Shown here piece by piece: positions 49,773 through 58,018 of a stretch of 64,000 nucleotides of DNA. This DNA is from JBMNGG01 sp050949705 (GTDB taxonomy: Bacteria > Bacillota > Thermosediminibacteria > Thermosediminibacterales > Tepidanaerobacteraceae), in NCBI GenBank assembly GCA_050949705.1, contig JBMNGG010000003.1, positions 310,001 through 374,000 of the forward strand. Direction: 5' to 3'. The number at the start of each line of letters is the position of its first letter. Position 1 is the first letter of the stretch. The notes below the pieces were generated by a model. That model did not search any database. It saw only the letters and a program-made list of their open reading frames with translations, and was not told the DNA's origin. The position numbers were made by a program, and so were the translations under genes.

Positions 49773-50492
49773 ATGAATACCAATAGATATCCTTATTATG
49801 GAAAGGCGATGGGCATTTTGCTAAATAACACCACATACCCATTAATTCCGGGAAATGTGGGTAATGCAACAACTTATCCTTTTCCAGTTGAAATTAAAAG
49901 TATCAAAGAATTCCCCACTGATTGGCATTGCGATAAACGTGGTGCAGATGGTGAAAGGCTTGAATATTTTGTAAGAGCGGCAAAGGGTTTGGAATCGGAG
50001 GGAATTAAAGCAATTACAACAGGTTGCGGTTTTTATGCTTTGTTTCAAAAACGTGCAACCCCTTATTTAAAAGTACCTCTTTTCTCTTCACCTTTGTTAA
50101 TGGTTCCATTAGTTTATAATTTAGTAGGAAAAAAGGGTAAAATAGGAATTTTGACAGCGAGTTCCAGGAACTTAAGTGAAGCACATTTTGATGCATGTAA
50201 TATAAGTTCCTCTATACCCATTGTAATACAAGGTATGGATGAATATCCTGAATTTCAAGATGTTATAATGAAAGAATCAAAATCAATCATGGACATAGAG
50301 GTAATGAAAAATGAAGTTGTAGATGCGGCAAAGAAGCTAGTCAATAATAATGAAGATGTCTCAGCGCTAGTTTTTGAGTGCTCTGACATGCCGCCATTTG
50401 CTAAGGCTGTTTATGAGGCTGTTAACATTCCAGTATTTGATTTTATTAATATGATTAAATTTGCAAACGAAATGGTAATCACCAAGGACTAG
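49773..50492 (+). CDS. Asp/Glu racemase superfamily protein, paralogue 3
   Basis: The 239-residue third paralogue has both thiols, Cys85 in TTGCGFY and Cys203 in FECSDMPPF, plus PGNVGNATTYPFPV, SPLLMVPL and the last-domain VPVFDFI-like strand (NIPVFDF). It is closer to paralogue 1 than to paralogue 2 in these motifs, and all three share the same length and order. GAGGGGG precedes ATG 49773. It is the last gene of the island before a 650-bp gene-poor gap. Confidence 0.8.
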   Translation: MNTNRYPYYGKAMGILLNNTTYPLIPGNVGNATTYPFPVEIKSIKEFPTDWHCDKRGADGERLEYFVRAAKGLESEGIKAITTGCGFYALFQKRATPYLKVPLFSSPLLMVPLVYNLVGKKGKIGILTASSRNLSEAHFDACNISSSIPIVIQGMDEYPEFQDVIMKESKSIMDIEVMKNEVVDAAKKLVNNNEDVSALVFECSDMPPFAKAVYEAVNIPVFDFINMIKFANEMVITKD

Positions 50493-50588
50493 TAATTGCT
50501 TAAACCTGGATTTATCATGGAGGCCATAAATGATTGATAAAAAAGCCTTGGGTGTTTGAAGTGGTCATAACTCCTGAGGTTGTGAAGC

Positions 50589-50822
50589 TCAATCAAATAT
50601 GGCTTCCTTTTTAATGTTTTTTCTTAGCATTGTCCCAACTTTAGAAATATCGTCAAAAACATCCTGCAAAAGCCCGAAGGTGGGTGTCGCCTCCAAACCC
50701 TCCAAAGGGGTTATGATAATATTTGAAAAAAGGTAATTTCCGTCCTTGAGGCTCGGCTGCCAGCTTTTCATATACACTCTGGCACCGTAGCTTGATCCCC
50801 TGCCATCTCTAATGTGGTTCAA
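50589..50822 (-). pseudogene. Orphan protein-like fragment
   Basis: The minus strand holds an uninterrupted 77-codon frame with a protein-like composition, including RDGRGSSYGARVYMKSW, PLEGLEATPTFG and DVFDDISKVG. The frame is closed by a stop 4 nt before its first codon (TTG) and has no ribosome site, so it looks like the tail of a gene whose front is gone. I cannot name the family. The remaining gap 50493-51078 shows nothing else. Confidence 0.4.
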
Positions 50823-51078
50823 GAACTACAATCTCGTCTTATCGAACAAATTTCCCATTACCTGATGGCACTATGATATATTCTTTGGTTTCCATAGATA
50901 TCCATATCATTGTTGCATTTTTTATAATCTTTCCCGCCGAAAATTTATCTATTTAGCAGCAAAAATTTTGTAACCGTCTCCCAATATTTACATCACTACA
51001 ACAGAATATTTCATTAATTAAATTATATGCTTTAAATTTTATCTACAAGTTATTTTTTCAGATATTTTAAACAAAGAC

Positions 51079-51108
51079 TTGCAAGTGCTTTCACCCAACA
51101 GTTATAAT
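51079..51108 (+). promoter_or_regulatory. Promoter for the radical-SAM / tandem E1 genes
   Basis: TTGCAA at 51079-51084 and TATAAT at 51103-51108 are separated by 18 bp, about 80 bp before the first gene. Confidence 0.5.
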
Positions 51109-51187
51109 AAAAATAGTAAATTACTGATACTGCAATTGATAAGGAGGTTTGAGAGCAGCTCTTGGCAAAGAGTTATGTTCAATTAAA

Positions 51188-52177
51188 ATGAAAGAAGCTA
51201 TGTATTACGAAAAACTGGATAACGGTACCGTTAGATGCCGCTTGTGTCCACACCGTTGTAGTATCGTTTTAGATAGAACAGGGACGTGTAAAGTCAGAAA
51301 GAATATAGAAGGCAAGTTATACTCTGTTAATTATGGCAAAGTATCATCTTGGAGCATGGATCCCATTGAGAAAAAACCACTGTATCATTTTTATCCCGGT
51401 CATTGGATTTTTTCCGTGGGAAGTTTTGGATGTAACTTTAGGTGTAAGTTTTGCCAAAACTGGCAGATTGCTCAGCAGACAGAAGTTTTCACTAAGGAGA
51501 TATCACCTAATGACTTAGTTCAAGCTGCAAAAAAACAAGATGACAATCTTGGAATTGCATATACTTATAATGAACCAACAATATGGTATGAATATGTTAT
51601 TGAATGTGCCAAGCTCGCAAAACAGGAAGGTCTTAAGAATGTGCTTATTACTAATGGTTTTATCGAAAAAGAACCATTAAATGAGATATTACCTTATATC
51701 GATGCCATGAATATCGATGTAAAGGCCTATCATGAGAGTTTTTACGAAGACCTTGTTTCAGGCCGGCTTTCACCAGTGAAAGAAACCGTTGAACTTGTAA
51801 ATTCAAAATGTCATATAGAAATAACTACACTGATTATACCGGGCATGAATGACGGCAAAGAAGAAATAGAACTACTTGCCCAATGGCTTTCGTCTTTAAG
51901 AAGAGATATACCCCTTCATCTTACCCGTTACTTTCCAAATTATAAGCTTGATATTTCACATACCCCTATAAACACAATAACAAAAGCTAGAGATATTGCC
52001 ATGAAATATCTAGACTATGTTTATACAGGTAATGTCATTGATATAGAAGGGAATAATACTTTTTGTCCTTCATGTGGTTACGCTGTTATAAAAAGAAATG
52101 GCTACATGATACAAAAAACTGTACAGGATAAGAAATGTCCAAAATGTGGGGGAAAAATATCCTTGGTCGAAATATAG
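51188..52177 (+). CDS. amrS: AmmeMemoRadiSam system radical-SAM enzyme
   Basis: The protein (329 residues from ATG 51188) begins MKEAMYYEKL. It has a Cys-rich front CRLCPHRCSI, then the radical-SAM cluster motif CNFRCKFC, with the GSFGCNFRCKFCQNWQIAQ context typical of this family, and LITNGF, NIDVKAY and a C-terminal zinc-like pair CPSCGY and CPKCGG. The family is related to pyruvate-formate-lyase activases, and its target is unknown. TTG 51149 would add 13 residues, with the strong AAGGAGG only 2 nt away, so the start is uncertain. Its Memo-AMMECR1 partner lies about 18 kb upstream. A tandem E1-like gene follows by 88 bp. Confidence 0.88.
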   Translation: MKEAMYYEKLDNGTVRCRLCPHRCSIVLDRTGTCKVRKNIEGKLYSVNYGKVSSWSMDPIEKKPLYHFYPGHWIFSVGSFGCNFRCKFCQNWQIAQQTEVFTKEISPNDLVQAAKKQDDNLGIAYTYNEPTIWYEYVIECAKLAKQEGLKNVLITNGFIEKEPLNEILPYIDAMNIDVKAYHESFYEDLVSGRLSPVKETVELVNSKCHIEITTLIIPGMNDGKEEIELLAQWLSSLRRDIPLHLTRYFPNYKLDISHTPINTITKARDIAMKYLDYVYTGNVIDIEGNNTFCPSCGYAVIKRNGYMIQKTVQDKKCPKCGGKISLVEI

Positions 52178-52265
52178 TAAAAGCAGGTAATACTTCGAAT
52201 TATTGCCCGGGAAATGTAAATTAGTGTCTAAATTTATAGCATTAATAAATAATGGGGGGTTTACA

Positions 52266-53669
52266 TTGGTATTGCCCGATAGTAAAGCTAAGAGATACGA
52301 GCGGCATATTATCATGCCTGAAATAGGTCAATTAGGCCAGAAAAAACTTTTAGATTCCCATGTAGAGGTAATTGGTAACTCGGTAAGTGAAGCCTTATCA
52401 CTATTCTATTATTTGACCGCTGTAGGTATCGGCACAATATCATATAATTTTCAAAACAAGAATGGCATAAATAATATGTTATTTAATTTAAAAGATTTAA
52501 ACCCTGATATAACTATAATTGAATCTGATTTAACTGATGCAAACAATAATCCTAAGGTTAGAATAATAATTGGAAATATGGATTTTGTACATAACAAGAT
52601 TTCTCTTCTTGACGAAAAGAACAAATCACAAATTCCCCTTATAATTGCAGTAACAAATCCTTGGCAAGGTTTGTTTTATGTATTTAGAGAAAAAGAAAAG
52701 CCATATACTGATATTTTCGAAACAGCATATGTTGAATTTAGTAAAAATAAGAGCTTTGCTTCGGAAGGCTTTGTATTGTCATCTTGTTTTGCAGGTGCAT
52801 TAGGAGCAACAGAGGCTGTCAAGTGTTGTTTGAATTTAGGAGACTCTGTTGACAACCCATTATTTTATGATTTAATGTCAATGCGCTTTTCAGGCAATAA
52901 AAATTGTAATATTGCGGCAAATAAGAGTCCCAAAACATCCAGGCATTTTAAAAATAGAATATCCGATTCTAAGGTTCTGATTATAGGGACCGGTGGTCTT
53001 GGCAGTCCGGTGGCTTTTGCGCTAGCTTTAATAGGTGTTGGAACAATTGGTTTGGTTGACGGTGACCATGTTGATTTAAGCAACCTTAATCGCCAAATCC
53101 TTCATTCAACATCGAGAATAGGCATGTCAAAAGTTGAATCAGCGTGCTGGTTTTTGAAAAGATTAAACCCGTCTATAAGAATAATTCCGTATTATACAAA
53201 TATAACAAAAGAGAATGCTTTGGATTTAATTAAGGATTATGATGTAATCATTGCATGTCTCGATAATCTGCCTTCTCGATATCTTCTAAATGACACATGT
53301 TTTTTTGCAGAAAAACCTTTAGTAGAGGCAGGAGTATTAAGACTTAATGGTATGAGCCAGACTATATTACCAAAACAAGGTCCATGCTATAGGTGCATTT
53401 TTCCGGAAATGCCGTCCTTAGAAAGTATTCCATCACCTTCACAAGCCGGTATTCTTGGTTCAATACCCGGAGTGATGGGGTTTTTAGAAGCGGCAGAGGT
53501 AGTAAAACTTTTAATTGGAGCAGATGGAATTCTAAAAGATAGAATTTTACTTTATGATGCTATGGATTTGGAATTTCGTGTTCCCAGTTTCCGGGGAGAC
53601 TATCGATGTCCTTTATGTGGAGAAAATCCTTCAATAACCACTCTTCAAGATTATGAAACTGGTTTATAA
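52266..53669 (+). CDS. Tandem E1-like adenylyltransferase: dead N-terminal and intact C-terminal ThiF/MoeB domain
   Basis: The 467-residue protein contains two ThiF/MoeB-type E1 domains in one chain. Domain 1 (about 8-215) starts with the usual RYERHIIMPEIGQLGQKKL but has GNSVSEA where the ATP loop GxGGLG belongs and lacks the D-x-D and N-x-x-R-Q residues. Domain 2 (about 230-467) has GTGGLGSP (241-248), DGD (265-267), NLNRQ (273-277), CLDN (331-334) and a CYRC...CPLC zinc set (374-377, 448-451). It lacks the usual Cys before the GILGSIPGVMG stretch. E1 enzymes adenylate the C-terminus of ubiquitin-like sulfur carriers. No carrier gene is nearby. TTG 52266 has GGGGGG 6 nt upstream. It is probably cotranscribed with amrS. 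Confidence 0.8.
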   Translation: MVLPDSKAKRYERHIIMPEIGQLGQKKLLDSHVEVIGNSVSEALSLFYYLTAVGIGTISYNFQNKNGINNMLFNLKDLNPDITIIESDLTDANNNPKVRIIIGNMDFVHNKISLLDEKNKSQIPLIIAVTNPWQGLFYVFREKEKPYTDIFETAYVEFSKNKSFASEGFVLSSCFAGALGATEAVKCCLNLGDSVDNPLFYDLMSMRFSGNKNCNIAANKSPKTSRHFKNRISDSKVLIIGTGGLGSPVAFALALIGVGTIGLVDGDHVDLSNLNRQILHSTSRIGMSKVESACWFLKRLNPSIRIIPYYTNITKENALDLIKDYDVIIACLDNLPSRYLLNDTCFFAEKPLVEAGVLRLNGMSQTILPKQGPCYRCIFPEMPSLESIPSPSQAGILGSIPGVMGFLEAAEVVKLLIGADGILKDRILLYDAMDLEFRVPSFRGDYRCPLCGENPSITTLQDYETGL

Positions 53670-53728
53670 CGTATAATTGGATTGATAGTATTGCAATTTA
53701 CATTTATAAAAACAGTTCTATAAAGACA

Positions 53729-54595
53729 TTAATCCAAGAGTTCTTCCTTGATACGTTTTCCGGTGGGAGTTGTGGCTAGACCGCCCATAGCTGTTTCTCT
53801 TAACTGCTCAGGCATCATGCGGCCGACTTCCCCCATGGCTTTAATAACTTCATCTGGAGGAATGATGCTTTCTATACCGGCTAAGGCCATATCTGCTGCC
53901 GTTATGGCCTGAACTGCACCCATGCCGTTTCTCTTAATACACGGCACCTCAACTAAACCAGCTACTGGATCACATACAAGGCCCATAAGGCTTTTTAGAG
54001 AAATTGCTACCGCGTGTCCCACTTGCTTTGGCGTTCCTCCGGCTAGGTCAACAACTGCTGCGGCAGCCATAGCTACTGCACTACCACATTCTGCTTGACA
54101 GCCTCCTTCTGCTCCGGCTAAAGTTGCATTTAGCGCAATTATTTTTCCTATTGCTCCTGCAGTAAACAGAGCTTCCGTTATTTGATCATCGCTTTTGTCC
54201 AATTCTTCTGCAATACTAATCAATACTCCGGGGATAATGCCACAAGATCCAGCTGTAGGTGAGGCTACGATGCGACCCATAGAAGCATTTACATTTGATA
54301 CGGCCATGGCACGTGCAGCTGCTTTTAAGGAAATACTATTGGAAATTGCCTTTTCAGATGCTTTCCATAGACGATATCCCTCACCGCCTGTTACTCCACT
54401 TAGGGAAGACACAGGTTTTTCAGTTCCTTTTTGGGTAGTTTCCTTCATTACTTGAAAGTATTCTTTCATCCTTTTTGTTAACTTTTCCACGGAAATTCCC
54501 ATTTCTTTAGATTCCATATCTTTTATAACGGTAGATATTTTTACTTTTTGAGTTTCCGCCAAAGTAATAATTTCTTCTAGAGTCCGTACGCTCAC
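53729..54595 (-). CDS. sdaAA: L-serine dehydratase, alpha subunit
   Basis: With the beta subunit this iron-sulfur enzyme converts L-serine to pyruvate and ammonia. The 288-residue protein has the family segments IVASPTAGSCGIIPGVL, GAEGGCQAECGSA and LVCDPVAGLVEVPCIKRNG, which carry the cluster Cys residues. GTG 54595 lies 8 nt after TAGGTGG. The earlier GTG 54607 would overlap sdaAB. It is transcribed after sdaAB on the minus strand. Confidence 0.93.
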   Translation of the reverse strand: MSVRTLEEIITLAETQKVKISTVIKDMESKEMGISVEKLTKRMKEYFQVMKETTQKGTEKPVSSLSGVTGGEGYRLWKASEKAISNSISLKAAARAMAVSNVNASMGRIVASPTAGSCGIIPGVLISIAEELDKSDDQITEALFTAGAIGKIIALNATLAGAEGGCQAECGSAVAMAAAAVVDLAGGTPKQVGHAVAISLKSLMGLVCDPVAGLVEVPCIKRNGMGAVQAITAADMALAGIESIIPPDEVIKAMGEVGRMMPEQLRETAMGGLATTPTGKRIKEELLD

Positions 54596-54596
54596 T

Positions 54597-55268
54597 TTAT
54601 ACACCACCTAATGCAGATTTAATTACCATTACCCTTTGAACATGATTCGTACTGGATAAAGCTAACTTTAGTCCTTCGGGAATTTCTTCATCGACTTCTA
54701 TCACCATTAAAGCAGTCTTTCCTCGGGATTCCCGGGAAACCTTCATTTGGGCGATATTTATACTATTTTCGGCTAAAAAGGATGCTACCTTTGCAATCAT
54801 GCCTGGCCTGTCATTGTGGACAATAATTATTGTATTAAACTCCCCGGTAAAATCTGTATTAAAACCATCAATAGAAGAAATTATAACTCTGCCTCCTCCG
54901 ACAGATGAGCCCATCACCTCAGTAGAATTATTTTTTCCCTTTAATATAAGCTTTGCCGTATTAGGAGATAATTCTGGGTAAGTATTTCCAAATACTATGT
55001 TTACTTTAATTCCTTTATTTTGTGCTATTATAAAGGATTCTTTTATTCCGTCATCGTCAGTTGAAAGACCTAAAATTCCAGCCACCAAGGCTTTATCAGT
55101 TCCATGACCTTTACCGGTCTTAGAAAAGGAATTATATAAAATTATCTTAGCCTCCGTAGGCTCTTCTCCTAGTATGTTCCTTGCCAAGTTTCCCAGCCTT
55201 ACAGCCCCAGCAGTGTGTGAACTTGATGGGCCAATCATTACGGGGCCTATAATGTCAAATATATTCAA
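54597..55268 (-). CDS. sdaAB: L-serine dehydratase, beta subunit
   Basis: The 223-residue beta subunit has the N-terminal serine-dehydratase beta domain with IIGPVMIGPSSSHTAGAVRLG and GHGTDKALVAGI, and a C-terminal ACT domain (about 148-220) starting IIIVHNDRPGMIAKVASFL, which in related enzymes binds serine. It starts at TTG 55268, preceded by GGAGGT. It heads the sdaAB-sdaAA pair, divergent from rpmE across a 420-bp gap. Confidence 0.93.
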   Translation of the reverse strand: MNIFDIIGPVMIGPSSSHTAGAVRLGNLARNILGEEPTEAKIILYNSFSKTGKGHGTDKALVAGILGLSTDDDGIKESFIIAQNKGIKVNIVFGNTYPELSPNTAKLILKGKNNSTEVMGSSVGGGRVIISSIDGFNTDFTGEFNTIIIVHNDRPGMIAKVASFLAENSINIAQMKVSRESRGKTALMVIEVDEEIPEGLKLALSSTNHVQRVMVIKSALGGV

Positions 55269-55560
55269 AAGGCCACCTCCAAAAATGTATTTTTGCTATG
55301 TATAGTCTGGACATATAAGATGACAGAATTGTTGAAAACCTCAATTAAGAAGTAGGGTAAAATCCATCATTTTATTTGGCTATAAAGTGATTATCAGAAT
55401 TGTAAGAGATATTGTAATCATTATGAAGGAGAAATCTAAAAAAATCAAGCATATATATTTTGAATTGTAAAGTTGTAAGAGCGTAAAAAATGTGGCGGTA
55501 ATCCTTGATAAATAAGTATCTTAAGTGGTAATATTATAATAGTAACATTTTTAAAAACCC

Positions 55561-55589
55561 TTGTGAAAATATTAAGCCTATGCTATAAT
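55561..55589 (+). promoter_or_regulatory. Promoter for rpmE, with the intergenic gap
   Basis: TTGTGA at 55561-55566 and TATAAT at 55584-55589 are spaced by 17 bp. The rest of the divergent gap 55269-55688 is AT-rich and shows no gene; only a 15-codon frame near 55423 was seen. No clear sdaAB promoter was identified. Confidence 0.55.
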
Positions 55590-55688
55590 ACAAAAGTGAT
55601 TCAAGTGTAACTTTTTACACAGAAGTTAAAGATATGATACTTATCGAAATCATACATTTTTATAGAAAAAGGCAAAGAGGTGAAAAGC

Positions 55689-55898
55689 GTGAGAAAAGGA
55701 ATCCATCCTAAATATGGAACAGCTACGGTGAGATGTGCTTGTGGGAATACTTTTGAAACAGGGTCTACCAGAGAGGACCTGCGTGTAGAAATATGTTCAA
55801 AGTGCCATCCTTTCTTTTCAGGCAAACAAAAACTGGTTGATACCGGTGGCCGCGTAGAGAGATTTAAGAAGAGATATGGCTTAAAAGATGCAGAGTAA
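55689..55898 (+). CDS. rpmE: 50S ribosomal protein L31
   Basis: The 69-residue product from GTG 55689 begins RKGIHPKYG and has the zinc-binding form of L31: CACG near residues 16-19 and CSKC near 37-40. AGAGGTG at 55676-55682 is 6 nt upstream. GTG 55680 lies inside that site. A terminator follows, so it is a single-gene transcript ahead of the prfA run. Confidence 0.95.
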   Translation: MRKGIHPKYGTATVRCACGNTFETGSTREDLRVEICSKCHPFFSGKQKLVDTGGRVERFKKRYGLKDAE

Positions 55899-55901
55899 TA
55901 G

Positions 55902-55930
55902 AAGGTTGGAGGTTATCTCTAACCTTTTTT
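55902..55930 (+). terminator. Terminator after rpmE
   Basis: A 10-bp stem (55902-55911 with 55917-55926, one G-T) runs into TTTTTT. Confidence 0.75.
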
Positions 55931-56014
55931 ATTAATACCATGTAAGTGTATTAACTTTTATGATATGTGGTTTTCTACACAGAAATTAGAATCTGCTTAC
56001 GAAGGGGGAGAAAA

Positions 56015-56872
56015 ATGAAACCGGTAAAACCTAATATAGGTGGGCAAGCCGTTATTGAGGGAGTTATGATGAGAGGTCCGAAAATGACAGCTATTGCTAT
56101 CAGAAAAAATGAAGAAATCATCATGAAAACCGAGCCCAATCATTCACTCTCAGATAAATACAAGTTTCTCAAACTGCCTATATTGAGAGGTATATTGTCA
56201 TTGTTTGAAATGCTTATTATTGGCATTCAAACATTATCATATTCTGCAAGTGTTGCAGGAGAAGGTGAAGAAGAGGAACTTACCAGCAGAGATATAGCTT
56301 TTGCTTTGATTTCAGCTGTAGGCTTTGCTGTTGCTCTTTTCATTGTTCTTCCCACTATTGCAGTCAGGTTTATAAGTAGTAGTATTAGTAATCCCTTACT
56401 TTTGAATTTTGTTGAAGGTTTGTTAAGGATTTCAATTTTTATCATATATGTTATTGTGATTTCTCTAATGAAAGATATAAGAAGGGTTTTTGAGTATCAT
56501 GGTGCAGAGCATAAGGCTGTTCACTGCTTTGAGCATGATGAAAAATTAACCCCGGAAAATGCCGCTAAATACACCACCATTCATCCACGTTGTGGTACCA
56601 GTTTTATGATGTTGGTGATGTTTATCAGTATTATAATTTTTTCAATGATGGGCTGGCCTGGTTTAATCCAGCGAATAGTGTCTAGGATAATTATGCTGCC
56701 TTTAGTGTCGGGAATATCCTATGAGATTATAAGGATTGCCGGTAAAAGTAAAAGTCCTATAGTGAGAATGTTGAATATTCCCGGGATGTGGCTTCAAAAA
56801 TTAACTACCAGAGAACCTGACGGAGAACAGTTAGAAGTGGCAATTGCGGCATTAAAAAGTGTTTTAAATTGA
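56015..56872 (+). CDS. DUF1385 membrane protein, YqhQ-like
   Basis: The 285-residue protein begins with NIGGQAVIEGVMMRGP, the clear DUF1385 signature, followed by four to five hydrophobic segments at about 45-65, 90-115, 120-140 and 200-230 and HGAEHKAVHCFEHDE in the centre. Firmicute members of this family are uncharacterised and occur next to prfA, as here. ATG 56015 follows GGGGGAG. TTG/GTG starts upstream lack a ribosome site. Confidence 0.85.
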   Translation: MKPVKPNIGGQAVIEGVMMRGPKMTAIAIRKNEEIIMKTEPNHSLSDKYKFLKLPILRGILSLFEMLIIGIQTLSYSASVAGEGEEEELTSRDIAFALISAVGFAVALFIVLPTIAVRFISSSISNPLLLNFVEGLLRISIFIIYVIVISLMKDIRRVFEYHGAEHKAVHCFEHDEKLTPENAAKYTTIHPRCGTSFMMLVMFISIIIFSMMGWPGLIQRIVSRIIMLPLVSGISYEIIRIAGKSKSPIVRMLNIPGMWLQKLTTREPDGEQLEVAIAALKSVLN

Positions 56873-56905
56873 TGTTTTCCATAGTCCTATCAGGAAGGTG
56901 ATAAT

Positions 56906-57976
56906 ATGATTGAAAAGTTAGAAGCAGTGGAAGCGAAATATGATGAATTGACGAAACAAATAGCTGATCCGGAAATTATAGCTAAACAAGCTAAATGGAG
57001 AGAGCTGACTAAAGAGCATGCTTCTTTACAAGAAATTGTAACCAAATTTAGGGAATATAAAAAGACCCTAATGCAAATACAAGAAAACTCAGAGCTTCTA
57101 GTAGAGGCTTCCGGTGATCATGAAATGCAAGAGCTGATACAAAGCGAGCTAGAGCTTTTGGAAGATAAAAAGTCTGAGATAGAAGAAAAACTTAAAATTT
57201 TATTACTTCCAAAAGACCCTAATGATGAAAGAAATGTAATAATGGAAATAAGAGCAGGCACTGGTGGAGAGGAGGCAGCCCTTTTTGCCGGAGACTTGTT
57301 CAGGATGTATAGTCGTTATGCGGAAAAACAAGGTTGGAAAGCGGAAATAATAGAATCAAATCCAACAGAGTTAGGTGGATTTAAAGAGATTGTTTTTGAG
57401 ATAAATGGAACAGGTGCATACAGTCGTTTGAAGTATGAATCTGGAGTGCATCGTGTGCAAAGAGTCCCATCTACCGAGGCAGGTGGGAGGATTCATACAT
57501 CAGCTGCTACTGTGGCGGTTTTACCTGAAGCAGAAGAGGTCGATATAGAAATAAATCCTAATGACCTTCGAATCGATATATACAGAGCATCAGGCCATGG
57601 AGGCCAGGGAGTTAATACTACAGATTCGGCAGTAAGGATTACCCACTTACCCACTGGAATAGTTGTTACATGCCAAGACGAACGTTCTCAGCTTAAGAAC
57701 AAGGATAAGGCTATGAAAGTTTTACGAGCGAGGCTTATGGAAAAGTATCAAGAAGAGCAAGATCGTGAAATAGCTCAAAATCGCCGTAGTCAAGTAGGTT
57801 CAGGTGATCGCAGTGAACGGATACGTACTTATAACTTTCCACAGGGCAGGATTACAGACCACCGTATAGGTCTTACCACTCATCAATTAGCAAATACTTT
57901 ACAAGGTGAGCTGGATGAAATAATAGAACCTTTAATTGCAGAAGATCAAGCAAAGAGACTGGCTCAGGTCGAATAA
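56906..57976 (+). CDS. prfA: Peptide chain release factor 1
   Basis: RF1 releases the finished peptide at UAA and UAG. The 356-residue protein has the GGQ motif inside SGHGGQGVNTTDSAVR (near residue 233, Gln later methylated by PrmC) and the anticodon-like PST in RVPSTEAGG. GAAGGTGAT precedes ATG 56906. prmC, the methyltransferase for that Gln, begins 42 bp after the stop. Confidence 0.97.
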   Translation: MIEKLEAVEAKYDELTKQIADPEIIAKQAKWRELTKEHASLQEIVTKFREYKKTLMQIQENSELLVEASGDHEMQELIQSELELLEDKKSEIEEKLKILLLPKDPNDERNVIMEIRAGTGGEEAALFAGDLFRMYSRYAEKQGWKAEIIESNPTELGGFKEIVFEINGTGAYSRLKYESGVHRVQRVPSTEAGGRIHTSAATVAVLPEAEEVDIEINPNDLRIDIYRASGHGGQGVNTTDSAVRITHLPTGIVVTCQDERSQLKNKDKAMKVLRARLMEKYQEEQDREIAQNRRSQVGSGDRSERIRTYNFPQGRITDHRIGLTTHQLANTLQGELDEIIEPLIAEDQAKRLAQVE

Positions 57977-58018
57977 AAGACAAATAGTAATAAATATAAG
58001 AAGATAGAGGCGTTTATA

